In this document: positions 27,268 to 35,616 of the stretch, in pieces
How positions within the stretch are numbered: position 1 is the stretch's first letter
Layout: every line of letters begins with the position of its first letter
Assembly (NCBI RefSeq): GCF_030409325.1
Contig: NZ_JAUFPR010000002.1
Location: forward strand, 1,550,001 to 1,614,000
Source: Mucilaginibacter aquaedulcis
GTDB lineage: Bacteria > Bacteroidota > Bacteroidia > Sphingobacteriales > Sphingobacteriaceae
DNA: 64,000 nt
Direction: 5' to 3'
Program-made: the position numbers and the translations under genes
Notes under the pieces: model-generated
Seen by the model: only the letters and a program-made list of their open reading frames with translations
What the model was told of the DNA's origin: nothing
Databases searched by the model: none

Positions 27268-29961
27268 TTAATCACCGAAAATACCCTTTTTTATACCCAG
27301 CTTCTTCATCTTAGAATTAAGTGTGGTCGAAGGAATTTTTAGAATTTCCGCTGCGCCTCCCACTCCGCCAACTTTCCATTGGCAAAATTTCAGCACGTTG
27401 ATGATATGCTCCCTTTCTAATTCATCGATCGTTTTTATGCAACTTTCATCCATGAAAGGTTCGTGGTCAACAGGATTATAAGACTCCGGAAGATTCATTT
27501 CATCAATAACAGGTTGATTTGCCAGCAAAACGCATCTTTCAATCATATGTTCAAGTTCCCGGACATTGCCGGGCCAGTTGTACTTATCTAAGTTGCCTAG
27601 TAGTCGTTCAGATAATCCGCTGACATGCTTACCTGCTTTTTTAGCATGCTTAAAAAGAAAATGAGTAGCTAACATTTGCAAGTCTTCTTTTCTTTCTCTC
27701 AGCGGGGGAAGCATAATGGGAAAGACGTTCAACCTGTAATACAGATCGCTCCGAAATCTGCCCAGAAGTACTTCCTGTTCCAAATCCCTATTGGTTGCGG
27801 CGATTATGCGGACGTCAGTTTTAATGGTGCTCCTACCCCCTATCCGCTCAATTTCCCGTTCCTGCAATGCCCTTAATATTTTGACCTGTAAGTCCATAGG
27901 CATTTCACCGATCTCATCAAGAAAGAGCGTACCGTTATTGGCAAGCTCGAATTTACCGATTCGTTTTTCAGTGGCACCGGTGAAACTACCTCTTTCGTGA
28001 CCGAAGAGTTCACTTTCAATAAGATTAGCCGGAAGTGTTGCACAATTTACCTTTATCATCAAACGGTCCTTTCTTGGCGACTCATTATGAATCGCCCTTG
28101 CAATCAATTCTTTTCCTGTCCCGGTTTCTCCCAATATCAAAACTGAGCTATTGGTTCGGGCAACGTTAGATACCAAATTAAAGACCCTTCTTAATGCCGG
28201 GCTCGTCCCGATGATCTCACTATGGTTGTGATTAAATTGAATTTCCTCCTGCAGATAGGTATTCTCAGCTTCCAGTTGTTTTTTATAATTTGAAATTTCT
28301 GCTACCTGTTCTGCGATCTGTTCATTTGCTATGATATTGGCCATAGCCGAAGCCAGCTGAGAGGCCAGGCTTTCGATTAGTGTTAAGTGGCGCTGGCGAA
28401 AATGACCTGTTTTATTGGAGAATAACATCAAAATTCCAGTTTTACGTTTGCCGTTACTCAGGCCCGAAACCGTAACTTCACGCATACCGGCATTGTAGTT
28501 CATTTGAAAAAGAGGTAGTGAATTATCAGATCTGATCAGTTTATACAGATCAAAGACCAGGGGCTTTTTATTGGAAAAAAAAAGATCGAGTGTGGATTTA
28601 TTGATCCGGCAACGACCGGTTGTAAGTTTATTATACTCAGGTTGGTGCTGGCTTTTCGACTGCGGATCAAGCAGGAATGCATTGAGCCAATTTTCATCTG
28701 AACTTATTTTTAGTGTTACGGAATTATGATATGGAAGCAATTTTCTCATACTTTCATTCACAACAATATGCAGATCGTGTTTACTGCGCGCCGCCGCCAG
28801 TTCATTGCTTAAGTCCAGCAACATGGATTTTTCATGATCCCTTGCCCGCAACTCGTCACGGGCTATCATATTGGTTACCGCGTTTGAAACCTGATAACTA
28901 ACCGATCGTATTAATTCAAACTGAGATTTACCCATGTCATGGAGTACCTCAGACACGAGCAATAAAAAGCCCCGGATTTTATTATCTGAAAGTAATGGCG
29001 CTACGATCAGTTCTTTCATTCCAAACGCATGACAAGCGAGTGCAAAATCCGGGCCATCACTTGACACCGCCATTTCCTCCAGATTGTAAATTTTTGCAAA
29101 CCGCTCATTTGATATTTCGTATTGTAAAAAGCTGTTGTTATGAAGCGTGTTAGAAAGCATTTTTCGATGCGAGGGATTAAGTCTGAGCATCGATTCCTTT
29201 TTATAACCATACCCAAAATAACCCGGCGCATCTGCATCATAAAGCGAAATTACCACATGATCAAAATCAAAAACTGAATTCAGACGCGCAAGCAAAACGT
29301 CGGGCAGAGCTTCCCGATGACTGAGTGTCGCCAGGTCATTACCGACGTTGAGCAGGATCGATTTCTCTCCTTCCTTCCTGACTATTTCGTCATGGATCAA
29401 AATATTAGTGACCGTGGATGCGATCTGGTTGGCAATCGTTTTGATCAGGCCAAACTGGTCAGGAAAATAGGTATTTTTGTGTTCTGAAAAGATATATAAG
29501 CCGCCAAATGTGCCACTACTGTTATTCATCGACACACCGACAAATTCCCGTATACCGGATTTTTTATAAAACCTTACATAAACGGGTGGGTTTGGGTTCC
29601 GTAGCAGCTCGTCAATTTGAAAGATGACCGGGTCAATACTTTCAAGTGTTTTGTTCACTACACCATCTTCAATCGGCGAATGGGCCGCACGTGCCTTATC
29701 GAAATCCGGATGATTCCTCCGTTTACTCTCCGAATAAAACAGGAAAGCATGGTGAGTCTTGAGGTGGTGATCATATAATGTGATAATGATGTCATTGAAC
29801 GGAATCAGTTTTTTTATTTTTCCGTGCAAGGCCAGCAACAATTTTTCCCGGTCACGCACCAAAGCGATTTCGCAGCTTAGGTCAAGCAGCTCCTCATTCT
29901 CTGATTTTCTGTCCTGTAATTTCGCTTCCACAAAAAGATCACTCTTGCCGTAACCTGACAT
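27268..29961 (-). CDS. Sigma-54-type enhancer-binding protein with three GAF-like modules
   Basis: The 897-residue protein has three GAF-like modules (about 20-185, 200-375 and 385-555), each led by a helix such as LLDLSCEIALVRDREKLLL. The AAA+ domain (about 585-810) has GETGTGKE, ERGSFTGATEKR and LFLDEIGE. It ends in a Fis-type HTH, GGAAEILKIPSTTLNSKMKK. It is in tandem with the 5-GAF paralogue (237-bp gap) and has its own promoter with two near-perfect palindromes, indicating autoregulation or cross-regulation. Confidence 0.92.
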   Translation of the reverse strand: MSGYGKSDLFVEAKLQDRKSENEELLDLSCEIALVRDREKLLLALHGKIKKLIPFNDIIITLYDHHLKTHHAFLFYSESKRRNHPDFDKARAAHSPIEDGVVNKTLESIDPVIFQIDELLRNPNPPVYVRFYKKSGIREFVGVSMNNSSGTFGGLYIFSEHKNTYFPDQFGLIKTIANQIASTVTNILIHDEIVRKEGEKSILLNVGNDLATLSHREALPDVLLARLNSVFDFDHVVISLYDADAPGYFGYGYKKESMLRLNPSHRKMLSNTLHNNSFLQYEISNERFAKIYNLEEMAVSSDGPDFALACHAFGMKELIVAPLLSDNKIRGFLLLVSEVLHDMGKSQFELIRSVSYQVSNAVTNMIARDELRARDHEKSMLLDLSNELAAARSKHDLHIVVNESMRKLLPYHNSVTLKISSDENWLNAFLLDPQSKSQHQPEYNKLTTGRCRINKSTLDLFFSNKKPLVFDLYKLIRSDNSLPLFQMNYNAGMREVTVSGLSNGKRKTGILMLFSNKTGHFRQRHLTLIESLASQLASAMANIIANEQIAEQVAEISNYKKQLEAENTYLQEEIQFNHNHSEIIGTSPALRRVFNLVSNVARTNSSVLILGETGTGKELIARAIHNESPRKDRLMIKVNCATLPANLIESELFGHERGSFTGATEKRIGKFELANNGTLFLDEIGEMPMDLQVKILRALQEREIERIGGRSTIKTDVRIIAATNRDLEQEVLLGRFRSDLYYRLNVFPIMLPPLRERKEDLQMLATHFLFKHAKKAGKHVSGLSERLLGNLDKYNWPGNVRELEHMIERCVLLANQPVIDEMNLPESYNPVDHEPFMDESCIKTIDELEREHIINVLKFCQWKVGGVGGAAEILKIPSTTLNSKMKKLGIKKGIFGD

Positions 29962-30045
29962 TTTCGATACGAATAATAATTAACACCTGTACGTAACAAT
30001 GGCACATGACATCTAAGGCTCCATGCATCACTGTTATTTACCAGC

Positions 30046-30158
30046 GCATTTACCATTCCAAAATTCAAATAACTTACTATGAGAAAGTTACGAATATTTG
30101 CAATTAAAAAAAATACGAAATATCGTATAAAAACATCAATTATACGAAAATTCGTATT
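30046..30158 (-). promoter_or_regulatory. Sigma-54-like promoter with two palindromic enhancers (site i)
   Basis: ATACGAAATATCGTAT (30113-30128) and ATACGAAAATTCGTAT (30142-30157) are perfect-arm palindromes exactly 29 bp apart. On the minus strand TGGAATGGTAAATGC (30046-30060) gives GG-N10-GC. The inferred start is 30034. Taken as 18-mers, the elements occupy -78 to -95 and -107 to -124. Confidence 0.55.
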
Positions 30159-30299
30159 TTCCAAAAACCATTAACAGGCCGTTTGCGAACTTCGTTGTCA
30201 GCTTACACTTTCACAATAAGATTACAGCGAAAAATGTCTCTCACTAAATATAGTTGCTTAACTAACAGGTCAATCAAAAACATAACCGGGTTACACCTT

Positions 30300-31112
30300 T
30301 TATGATTGTTTGCACGCCTGAAATACCAAAGCACGTTGAGAGACCTTTAATGGCCGGTCACCTATTTCTTTGATTAACGCATGCTCAAACGCTTCAATTA
30401 TATCATCCATTAATGAAGGATTTTCGTTTTGAATAAAGGATGAAACCGGCAAGCCCTGTATAAAACCATAGGCCGCCATTGAAGCAGTAGCGATTTCTCC
30501 GTATTTGTCAACGGCCTGTGATATTATCTCCTTAAAGCCCGTTTGCCGGAGCAATTCTATAACCCCATCGGCATCACTCATGGAGAATGGTCCGGGGTTC
30601 GAGCGGATGGTACTTTTTGCCAGGTACTCGTTTAAAACTTTATCACTTATTAACCATAACTTATTGGCTAAAAGATCGGCCCAGGTACTGAAAACAACTT
30701 TTCCGCCGGGCCTTAATACCCTGAATATTTCTGCGAGTGCTTTTTGCTGATCGGGCACCAGCATAACACCGAATTGACAAACAACCAGATCAAACTGATT
30801 TTCGTCAAAAGGAATATTCATCATATCGGCCGTTGTCCAGGTAACCTTTGAAGATTTGACTTTACTCCTGGCTACGCTGATCACATCAGCGTTGAGATCG
30901 GTTGCGGTAAATAACGTCCCGTCAGGTAAGTTTTCCGTGAGGTGTTTGGTCAATCGTCCCGAACCGCAGGCAAGTTCCAGAACTTGCTGAACACCCTTCC
31001 AATCCAGCCTGTTTGCCAGGTCAGCAGCGAACGGTTCAAATATAAAAGGCCCTAAAAAGTCCTCATAATTTTGAGGAATTTTACCGCCAAAAGATAAAGA
31101 TGGATTTGACAT
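30300..31112 (-). CDS. Class I SAM-dependent methyltransferase
   Basis: This 270-residue protein has Methyltransf_11 motifs: motif I VLELACGSGRLTKHL, motif II/III TATDLNADVISVARSK, TTADMMNIPFDENQFDLVVC, and FRVLRPGGKVVFSTW. It is similar in layout to UbiE/arsenite-type and other small-molecule methyltransferases, but the arsenite-binding Cys set is absent and the substrate is unknown. It lies downstream of a well-matched sigma-54 promoter and is probably monocistronic. Confidence 0.88.
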   Translation of the reverse strand: MSNPSLSFGGKIPQNYEDFLGPFIFEPFAADLANRLDWKGVQQVLELACGSGRLTKHLTENLPDGTLFTATDLNADVISVARSKVKSSKVTWTTADMMNIPFDENQFDLVVCQFGVMLVPDQQKALAEIFRVLRPGGKVVFSTWADLLANKLWLISDKVLNEYLAKSTIRSNPGPFSMSDADGVIELLRQTGFKEIISQAVDKYGEIATASMAAYGFIQGLPVSSFIQNENPSLMDDIIEAFEHALIKEIGDRPLKVSQRALVFQACKQS

Positions 31113-31307
31113 ATGTGTTTTATTTTTTTGTAATCGAAAACTGCATTATCCAGGGTTTGCTATTTCTAGCCGGCTACGGCAAAAAAAAGAATAATCCATT
31201 CCAGGAAACACGGCTTAATTTCTATATGAATAAATGTTAACAAAAACTTCTTTTAATAAGATACAGCGAGGGCTCGCACATGTCTGCAAATCCACTATTA
31301 CTACTTT

Positions 31308-31448
31308 GCAAGGATCGCTCCAAAAATCAGCGGGAGCGTGTTGCCTTTTTACACTTAAAATTGCAAAAAAATAAAAATGTGACGATAGAAAGCCGGGTCG
31401 CTTGTTCAAATGTGTATTTAGAACGGTGAGTTTACGATATATCGTGAC
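31308..31448 (-). promoter_or_regulatory. Sigma-54 promoter and enhancer for the methyltransferase (site j)
   Basis: On the minus strand TTGGAGCGATCCTTGCA (31307-31323 region) has TTGG, N8 and a perfect TTGCA. The inferred start is 31296. A near-complete element, TTTACGATATATCGTGAC (31431-31448), lies at -135 to -152, further out than at the other promoters; a half-element GACGATAG (31381-31388) sits nearer. The leader to the ATG is about 184 nt. Confidence 0.55.
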
Positions 31449-31526
31449 TGTCTACGGGACGTTTACACGTTCTAATTCGATCTTTGAGTTTCTAAAAGGC
31501 CGGGATACTCTTATCGATCCCCGTCA

Positions 31527-31946
31527 TTATCCGCCAAGATGAATTCTTTTCAATTCTTCCCGGAACTGTTCATGAGCCTCGTGTCCGGCAGCAATGAAAT
31601 CCAGGGCCGGCTTATACTTCACAGGGTCCACTGGTTCGTATTTTAAACTCCAGATCATGGATTCCACAAGAACCGGCAGTAAGTCGATGCTTTTTTCAGT
31701 TAAACTATAAATAACTTTCTGTTTATGCTCACTCGGGTCCGGACGTTTAGAAATCAATCCCTCCTGTTCCAGCATAGCTAACCTGCTGGCCAAAATATTG
31801 GAGGCAATTTTTTCCTCGGATGCACGAAATTCGTTGAAATAACGTTTTTTATCAAAAATAATATCCCGCAAAATAAGCAGACTCCATTTGTCACCCACGA
31901 TCTCTACCATCAAATTAACGGGGCATAACGATCTATGATTTTCCAT
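31527..31946 (-). CDS. HxlR family winged-helix regulator
   Basis: This 139-residue protein has the HxlR signature: CPVNLMVEIVGDKWSLLILRD, then RYFNEFRASEEKIASNILASRL, LEQEGLISKRPDP and VIYSLTEKSIDLLPVL. HxlR proteins bind as dimers and often sense electrophiles through the N-terminal Cys; the single Cys here lies at the typical place (about residue 8). Its upstream region carries CAACTGGTT, the inverse orientation of the element at the TetR/RND/DinB promoters. Confidence 0.92.
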   Translation of the reverse strand: MENHRSLCPVNLMVEIVGDKWSLLILRDIIFDKKRYFNEFRASEEKIASNILASRLAMLEQEGLISKRPDPSEHKQKVIYSLTEKSIDLLPVLVESMIWSLKYEPVDPVKYKPALDFIAAGHEAHEQFREELKRIHLGG

Positions 31947-32362
31947 AATTAATGATCCTGTTAATCCGGTTACAATATTTACGCTTTACTTTTAATTGCA
32001 ACCAGTTGTCAAATACAACAAGTCAAATATACATGAAAAACCCAGAAAATATTTCTATTCATTTCGCAAAACATGATTTATTTACATTAAAATTAACAAT
32101 GAGAACAACTTGTGGTAAACCCAAGGAAAACAAGCTTTTGAAATCACATTTTTCGGGCTTATGATAACCGAAGAAGCGAATTCGACAAGAACCCCTTGTA
32201 GAAAATAAAGGCTTTAGATCAGGTTATACGATTATAATAACACATTGCCAATCAGGACATCGCTAATTTACAATCAGACCGGCGTTTTGGTTCCGCTGAA
32301 CACCGGATATGTTATCAAACGTGATATAATATAACATATCGTAGCCATACCAGCATGATACA

Positions 32363-32590
32363 TCAGATCAACAATTCTGAAACATTTATATTAAGAAACT
32401 CTGCGATAGCGAGTAGCCGGATTACCGTTAATTTAGTCTTGCCAAGCTCCAGTTTACTATAGGAGTTTTGGGATACGTTTAGCATTTCCGCAACCTGCGA
32501 CTGCGTTTTACCTTTTTCTCTACGGCATTCCCTGATATTGCAGGCTATTTTTTGCAAACCTGACTCCATCTGATTTTTCATTTGAATCAT
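32363..32590 (-). CDS. Small XRE-family regulator
   Basis: This 75-residue protein is essentially one Cro/C1-type HTH: CRREKGKTQSQVAEMLNVSQ followed by NSYSKLELGKTKLTVIRLLA. It ends shortly after the fifth helix (EFLNINVSELLI). The gene is alone, 81 bp downstream of the convergent-spaced hydrolase end on the same strand. The target is unknown. Confidence 0.85.
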   Translation of the reverse strand: MIQMKNQMESGLQKIACNIRECRREKGKTQSQVAEMLNVSQNSYSKLELGKTKLTVIRLLAIAEFLNINVSELLI

Positions 32591-32621
32591 TTAGCCCCCG
32601 TGTGATCAGTTTTTCAACTTT

Positions 32622-32661
32622 CGCGCGAATACACCGACACCGGTTATAGGGCATTCGCGCG
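32622..32661 (-). terminator. Inverted repeat after the esterase gene
   Basis: CGCGCGAAT (32622-32630) and ATTCGCGCG (32653-32661) form a 9-bp GC-rich stem with a 22-base loop, directly after the esterase stop at 32671. No clear T run follows, so it may be a stabilising hairpin rather than a terminator. Confidence 0.4.
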
Positions 32662-32670
32662 CAATTTGAC

Positions 32671-33708
32671 TTATTTTAAATGATTTTTAATTTCAACACC
32701 GGCTTGATTCATAGCGCTCCTGATCGACGGTACGGCAGCCAGCGGGTTTAATAGTCCGTAATCATGTATGAGGCCATTGTATCTCACAACAGTTACAGGT
32801 ACACCTGCTTCATCTAGCTTCCGGCCATAAGCTTCTCCCTCGTCACGGAGCACATCATTTTCCGCAACCTGAATGAAAGCCGGGGGAAGCCCGGAAAGTT
32901 CAGCAAGTGTGGCCTGCAAGGGCGACGCATATTTATTTTTCCGGTCAGCCGGGTTAGGGATATAGCTGTTCCAGTAATATTCCATTACGCTTTTAGTCAA
33001 AAACCGCTTTTCTGCATATTGATTATATGATGGGGTGTTAAAGTCAGCATCAGTTACCGGCCATAACAACAGTTGAAAACGAATGGCCGGACCTTTTCTG
33101 TCTTTGGCCATTAACGCAACGACTGCTGCCATATTCCCGCCAACGCTGTTGCCTGCTACCGCCAGCCGGCGTCCATCTATATTCAGTTCTTTGCTATGAA
33201 CAGCAACCCATTCCGTCGCGAGATAAGCCTGGTTAATAGCTACAGGGAAATGAGCTTCCGGCGATGGGGAATAGTTGACAAAAACGGCCACGGCACCAGA
33301 GTTAACGACAAGGTCTCTTACCAGGCGTTTGTGTGTCTCAAAGTCACCAAGCACCCATCCTCCGCCATGAAAAAACATAAATGCAGGCAATATTCCCTTT
33401 GCACCAATTGGCCGGACGATATCTAATTTAATTTGTTCCCCTTTAATCTTGATAAGCTTTTCAGAGATAACGATTCCGGACAAATCAACATTGACTGATT
33501 TTTGGACACTGACCAACACGGCCCGCCCATCCTTCGGAGATAGCTGTTCAATGGGTTTGCCTGGCGAAGAGTTTACTGCTTTCAGAAAGACCTTCACGTG
33601 ACTTTCGATCTGAGGATCCTGCGGCACATCGATACGCTGTGCATAAACACCGCTTGTTATTAGTAAGCCAGTTATAATTGCTTTAATAGTCTTTATTTGT
33701 TGTTTCAT
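32671..33708 (-). CDS. Secreted alpha/beta hydrolase, hormone-sensitive-lipase family
   Basis: This 345-residue protein has a signal peptide (MKQQIKTIKAIITGLLITSG, cut near VYAQ) and HSL-family motifs. The oxyanion motif is FFHGGGWVLGD, the nucleophile elbow GNSVGG, the acid VAENDVLRDEGEAYG and the base GLIHDYGLL. It hydrolyses small ester substrates, probably in the periplasm. Promoter l lies 55 bp upstream. It is a second exported esterase of the same putative regulon, unrelated in subfamily to the one at 19816-20637. Confidence 0.9.
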   Translation of the reverse strand: MKQQIKTIKAIITGLLITSGVYAQRIDVPQDPQIESHVKVFLKAVNSSPGKPIEQLSPKDGRAVLVSVQKSVNVDLSGIVISEKLIKIKGEQIKLDIVRPIGAKGILPAFMFFHGGGWVLGDFETHKRLVRDLVVNSGAVAVFVNYSPSPEAHFPVAINQAYLATEWVAVHSKELNIDGRRLAVAGNSVGGNMAAVVALMAKDRKGPAIRFQLLLWPVTDADFNTPSYNQYAEKRFLTKSVMEYYWNSYIPNPADRKNKYASPLQATLAELSGLPPAFIQVAENDVLRDEGEAYGRKLDEAGVPVTVVRYNGLIHDYGLLNPLAAVPSIRSAMNQAGVEIKNHLK

Positions 33709-33774
33709 TTTTTAAATTATTAGGGTTACACCAATCTTTATTCTCCTATCTTCCATACGGGCGACAATATTGAT

Positions 33775-33858
33775 ACAAACAGCACACCCATTCATTAAAT
33801 CCTACTAGTCAAGTAGTTATATATTATAAATTATTATTCCATTACGATATTTCGTCAT
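33775..33858 (-). promoter_or_regulatory. Sigma-54-like promoter with enhancer (site l)
   Basis: ATTACGATATTTCGTCAT (33841-33858) is followed on the minus strand by GGGTGTGCTGTTTGT (33775-33789; TTGT at -12). The inferred start is 33763, the element exactly -78 to -95. A half-copy, CGTACGAATTCC, starts 30 bp upstream at 33871. Confidence 0.45.
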
Positions 33859-34250
33859 AATACGTCTGCCCGTACGAATTCCTTCTATTGCAAGCGGCTT
33901 TGACCTGCAGGGAGAATTGAAAGAATACACCGATATAACTACCCTCGGACCCGTAAGTGAATTATTATTGATCACTATCGTCTATTAATTAATATTTAAA
34001 TAATAGAAATTTGATAACTATAAATAATTGTTTCATTTAATTTGGCTTCTGATTAAGTTTCACTGCTTGTGCTGAATGACATCTGAGGAAATACCGGCTT
34101 TGTTAACCGACAAGTTTCTGACTTATGTTTTTTGACCGGTCCAGGATTATACGACTTTACAAGATTATCGCGATAGTCGCCGCATAATATGGTAATGGTT
34201 TATCGGTTGACCCGCTGTCCAATATACCAATAATGTAACTCACTTGTAGA

Positions 34251-34335
34251 AGCACGGGACACAGTAAACAAAAATCAACAGCCAACTCTAAAGTGATTTA
34301 TAAATGGATCGATTGACAAAAGGCACGATCGTTGT
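34251..34335 (+). promoter_or_regulatory. Sigma-54-like promoter with diverged enhancer, DUF6624 gene
   Basis: AGGCACGATCGTTGT (34321-34335) differs from TGGCACG-N4-TTGC at two positions. AGCACGGGACACAGTAAA (34251-34268) keeps ACG and GTAAA of the element and lies at -79 to -96 of the inferred start 34347. The ATG follows 23 nt later. The rest of 33859-34250 shows only an isolated palindrome TATCGCGATA near 34166. Confidence 0.4.
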
Positions 34336-34369
34336 CGGTTGAGCAAGTAATCAGTTATAGAAATTAATA

Positions 34370-35290
34370 ATGAGACACCTAAACAGAATCAAAGAATATC
34401 ACTTATCAGCAGTCATCCTGCTTACACATAACGTACGTTTGCATTTGCTTTTCTTAATTTTCATTCCTTGTGGACTCAACCTGAAAGCGCAAGACAGAAC
34501 AGGTTGTATACACAATCAGCAAACCATAGACTCCTTGGTTTCATTAAGGCTTTATAAAGATGCAGCGAATGATTATTTCCAAACATTCCGTAGATCAGCA
34601 AGCTGTAAAACAAGCTTCAATTTATTAAAAGCTGCCAAAATTTGTGCGCTGGCTGGCGAAACCGATAGCATGTATACTTATTTAACAGTCATTGTTAACC
34701 GAAAAGCACATTCATTGTACGTCGATATACTCGCTGAACCTGATTTTTTCATACATAAACGCGACAGCAGGTGGCTATTTATCAAATCAAGGCTGGATGT
34801 TTACCTGGCATCAATTGCGACGGAGCTTATCGACCTGTATACAAACCGACTCAAAATGGATTCAAAATTACGGGCGATTGAAAAATATCACGGGCAGAGG
34901 TCCAGAAGATACCTGGTGTTCGCAGACTCCGTTGCTCAACTTGATACCATTAACGATTTCAAGTTAAAATCAATGATTCGTACCTGGGGCTGGCTTGGTG
35001 TTGACCAGGTGGATGCAGCGGGCGTCCAAGCCGAGATTTATCTTTTCGAAAAACTCAAGTTTGAAGATCAAAAAAAATATTATTCATTTATAGCAACAGC
35101 TTTCAAAAATAAAGTAATAGATGGACATACCTTTGCGGCGTTGTCAGATAGGATTGCGCTTAAAGATCAGGGATTTCAAATTTATGGAACGCAGATAGGA
35201 AAGAACAACCTGCGGCTGCCGGTTGAAAACCCCGACAGTCTGAACTTTAGAAGGGTTCAGATCGGATTAAACCCGATTGCGGATCTCTAA
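34370..35290 (+). CDS. DUF6624 family protein
   Basis: This 306-residue protein has a hydrophobic export segment (LHLLFLIFIPCGLNLKAQ) near residues 26-43. Its C-terminal half matches DUF6624: WGWLGVDQVDAAGVQAEIYL, then LSDRIALKDQGFQIYGTQIG. The family is common in Bacteroidota and Actinobacteria and has no known reaction. The ATG at 34370 fits a 23-nt leader from a sigma-54-like promoter, although the signal peptide would be more standard from a later start. Confidence 0.75.
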   Translation: MRHLNRIKEYHLSAVILLTHNVRLHLLFLIFIPCGLNLKAQDRTGCIHNQQTIDSLVSLRLYKDAANDYFQTFRRSASCKTSFNLLKAAKICALAGETDSMYTYLTVIVNRKAHSLYVDILAEPDFFIHKRDSRWLFIKSRLDVYLASIATELIDLYTNRLKMDSKLRAIEKYHGQRSRRYLVFADSVAQLDTINDFKLKSMIRTWGWLGVDQVDAAGVQAEIYLFEKLKFEDQKKYYSFIATAFKNKVIDGHTFAALSDRIALKDQGFQIYGTQIGKNNLRLPVENPDSLNFRRVQIGLNPIADL

Positions 35291-35322
35291 GTCTATGAAG
35301 TTATCAAAGCGATACTGAGTAG

Positions 35323-35517
35323 ACTGCTGAAGTCATCAATTTTCCGATAGACGACAATGATGAACTTGACTACGTCCTCAATGTCATCGCATTTACCGGG
35401 ACTAAATTCGAGCTTGTATTGATAACTAAAGCTCAGAAAACGATAAGGTTTTCAGACAGCGCCGGAAAGGTCGTCAAACACAGGGCACCCACTAAAGCAA
35501 CTGAAAAATTCACATGA
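35323..35517 (+). pseudogene. C-terminal gene fragment
   Basis: An open frame with a protein-like sequence (VINFPIDDNDELDYVLNV, then FELVLITKAQKTIRFSDSAG) runs between stop codons with no start codon in frame, just after the DUF6624 gene. It looks like the tail of a deleted gene. I cannot name the family. Confidence 0.35.
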
Positions 35518-35616
35518 AAAGGTATCTTATTCTTATTGGCTGACCTAGTAGGGGTTGACCGGTTTAGAATAAACGACCAGTCGTCATTATTAGGTGATAT
35601 GATTTTTTTCGATCAT

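Noticed and set aside
32328..32345. AATATAACATATCGTAGC, a possible further regulon element
   Set aside because: Only one half matches, no -24/-12 element is found at the usual distance, and no gene starts there.
10413..32355. Recurring ATACCAGC near several palindromes (10417, 10555, 15816 inverted, 32347)
   Set aside because: Position and orientation relative to the elements vary; partly explained as the -24 region or the second enhancer copy.
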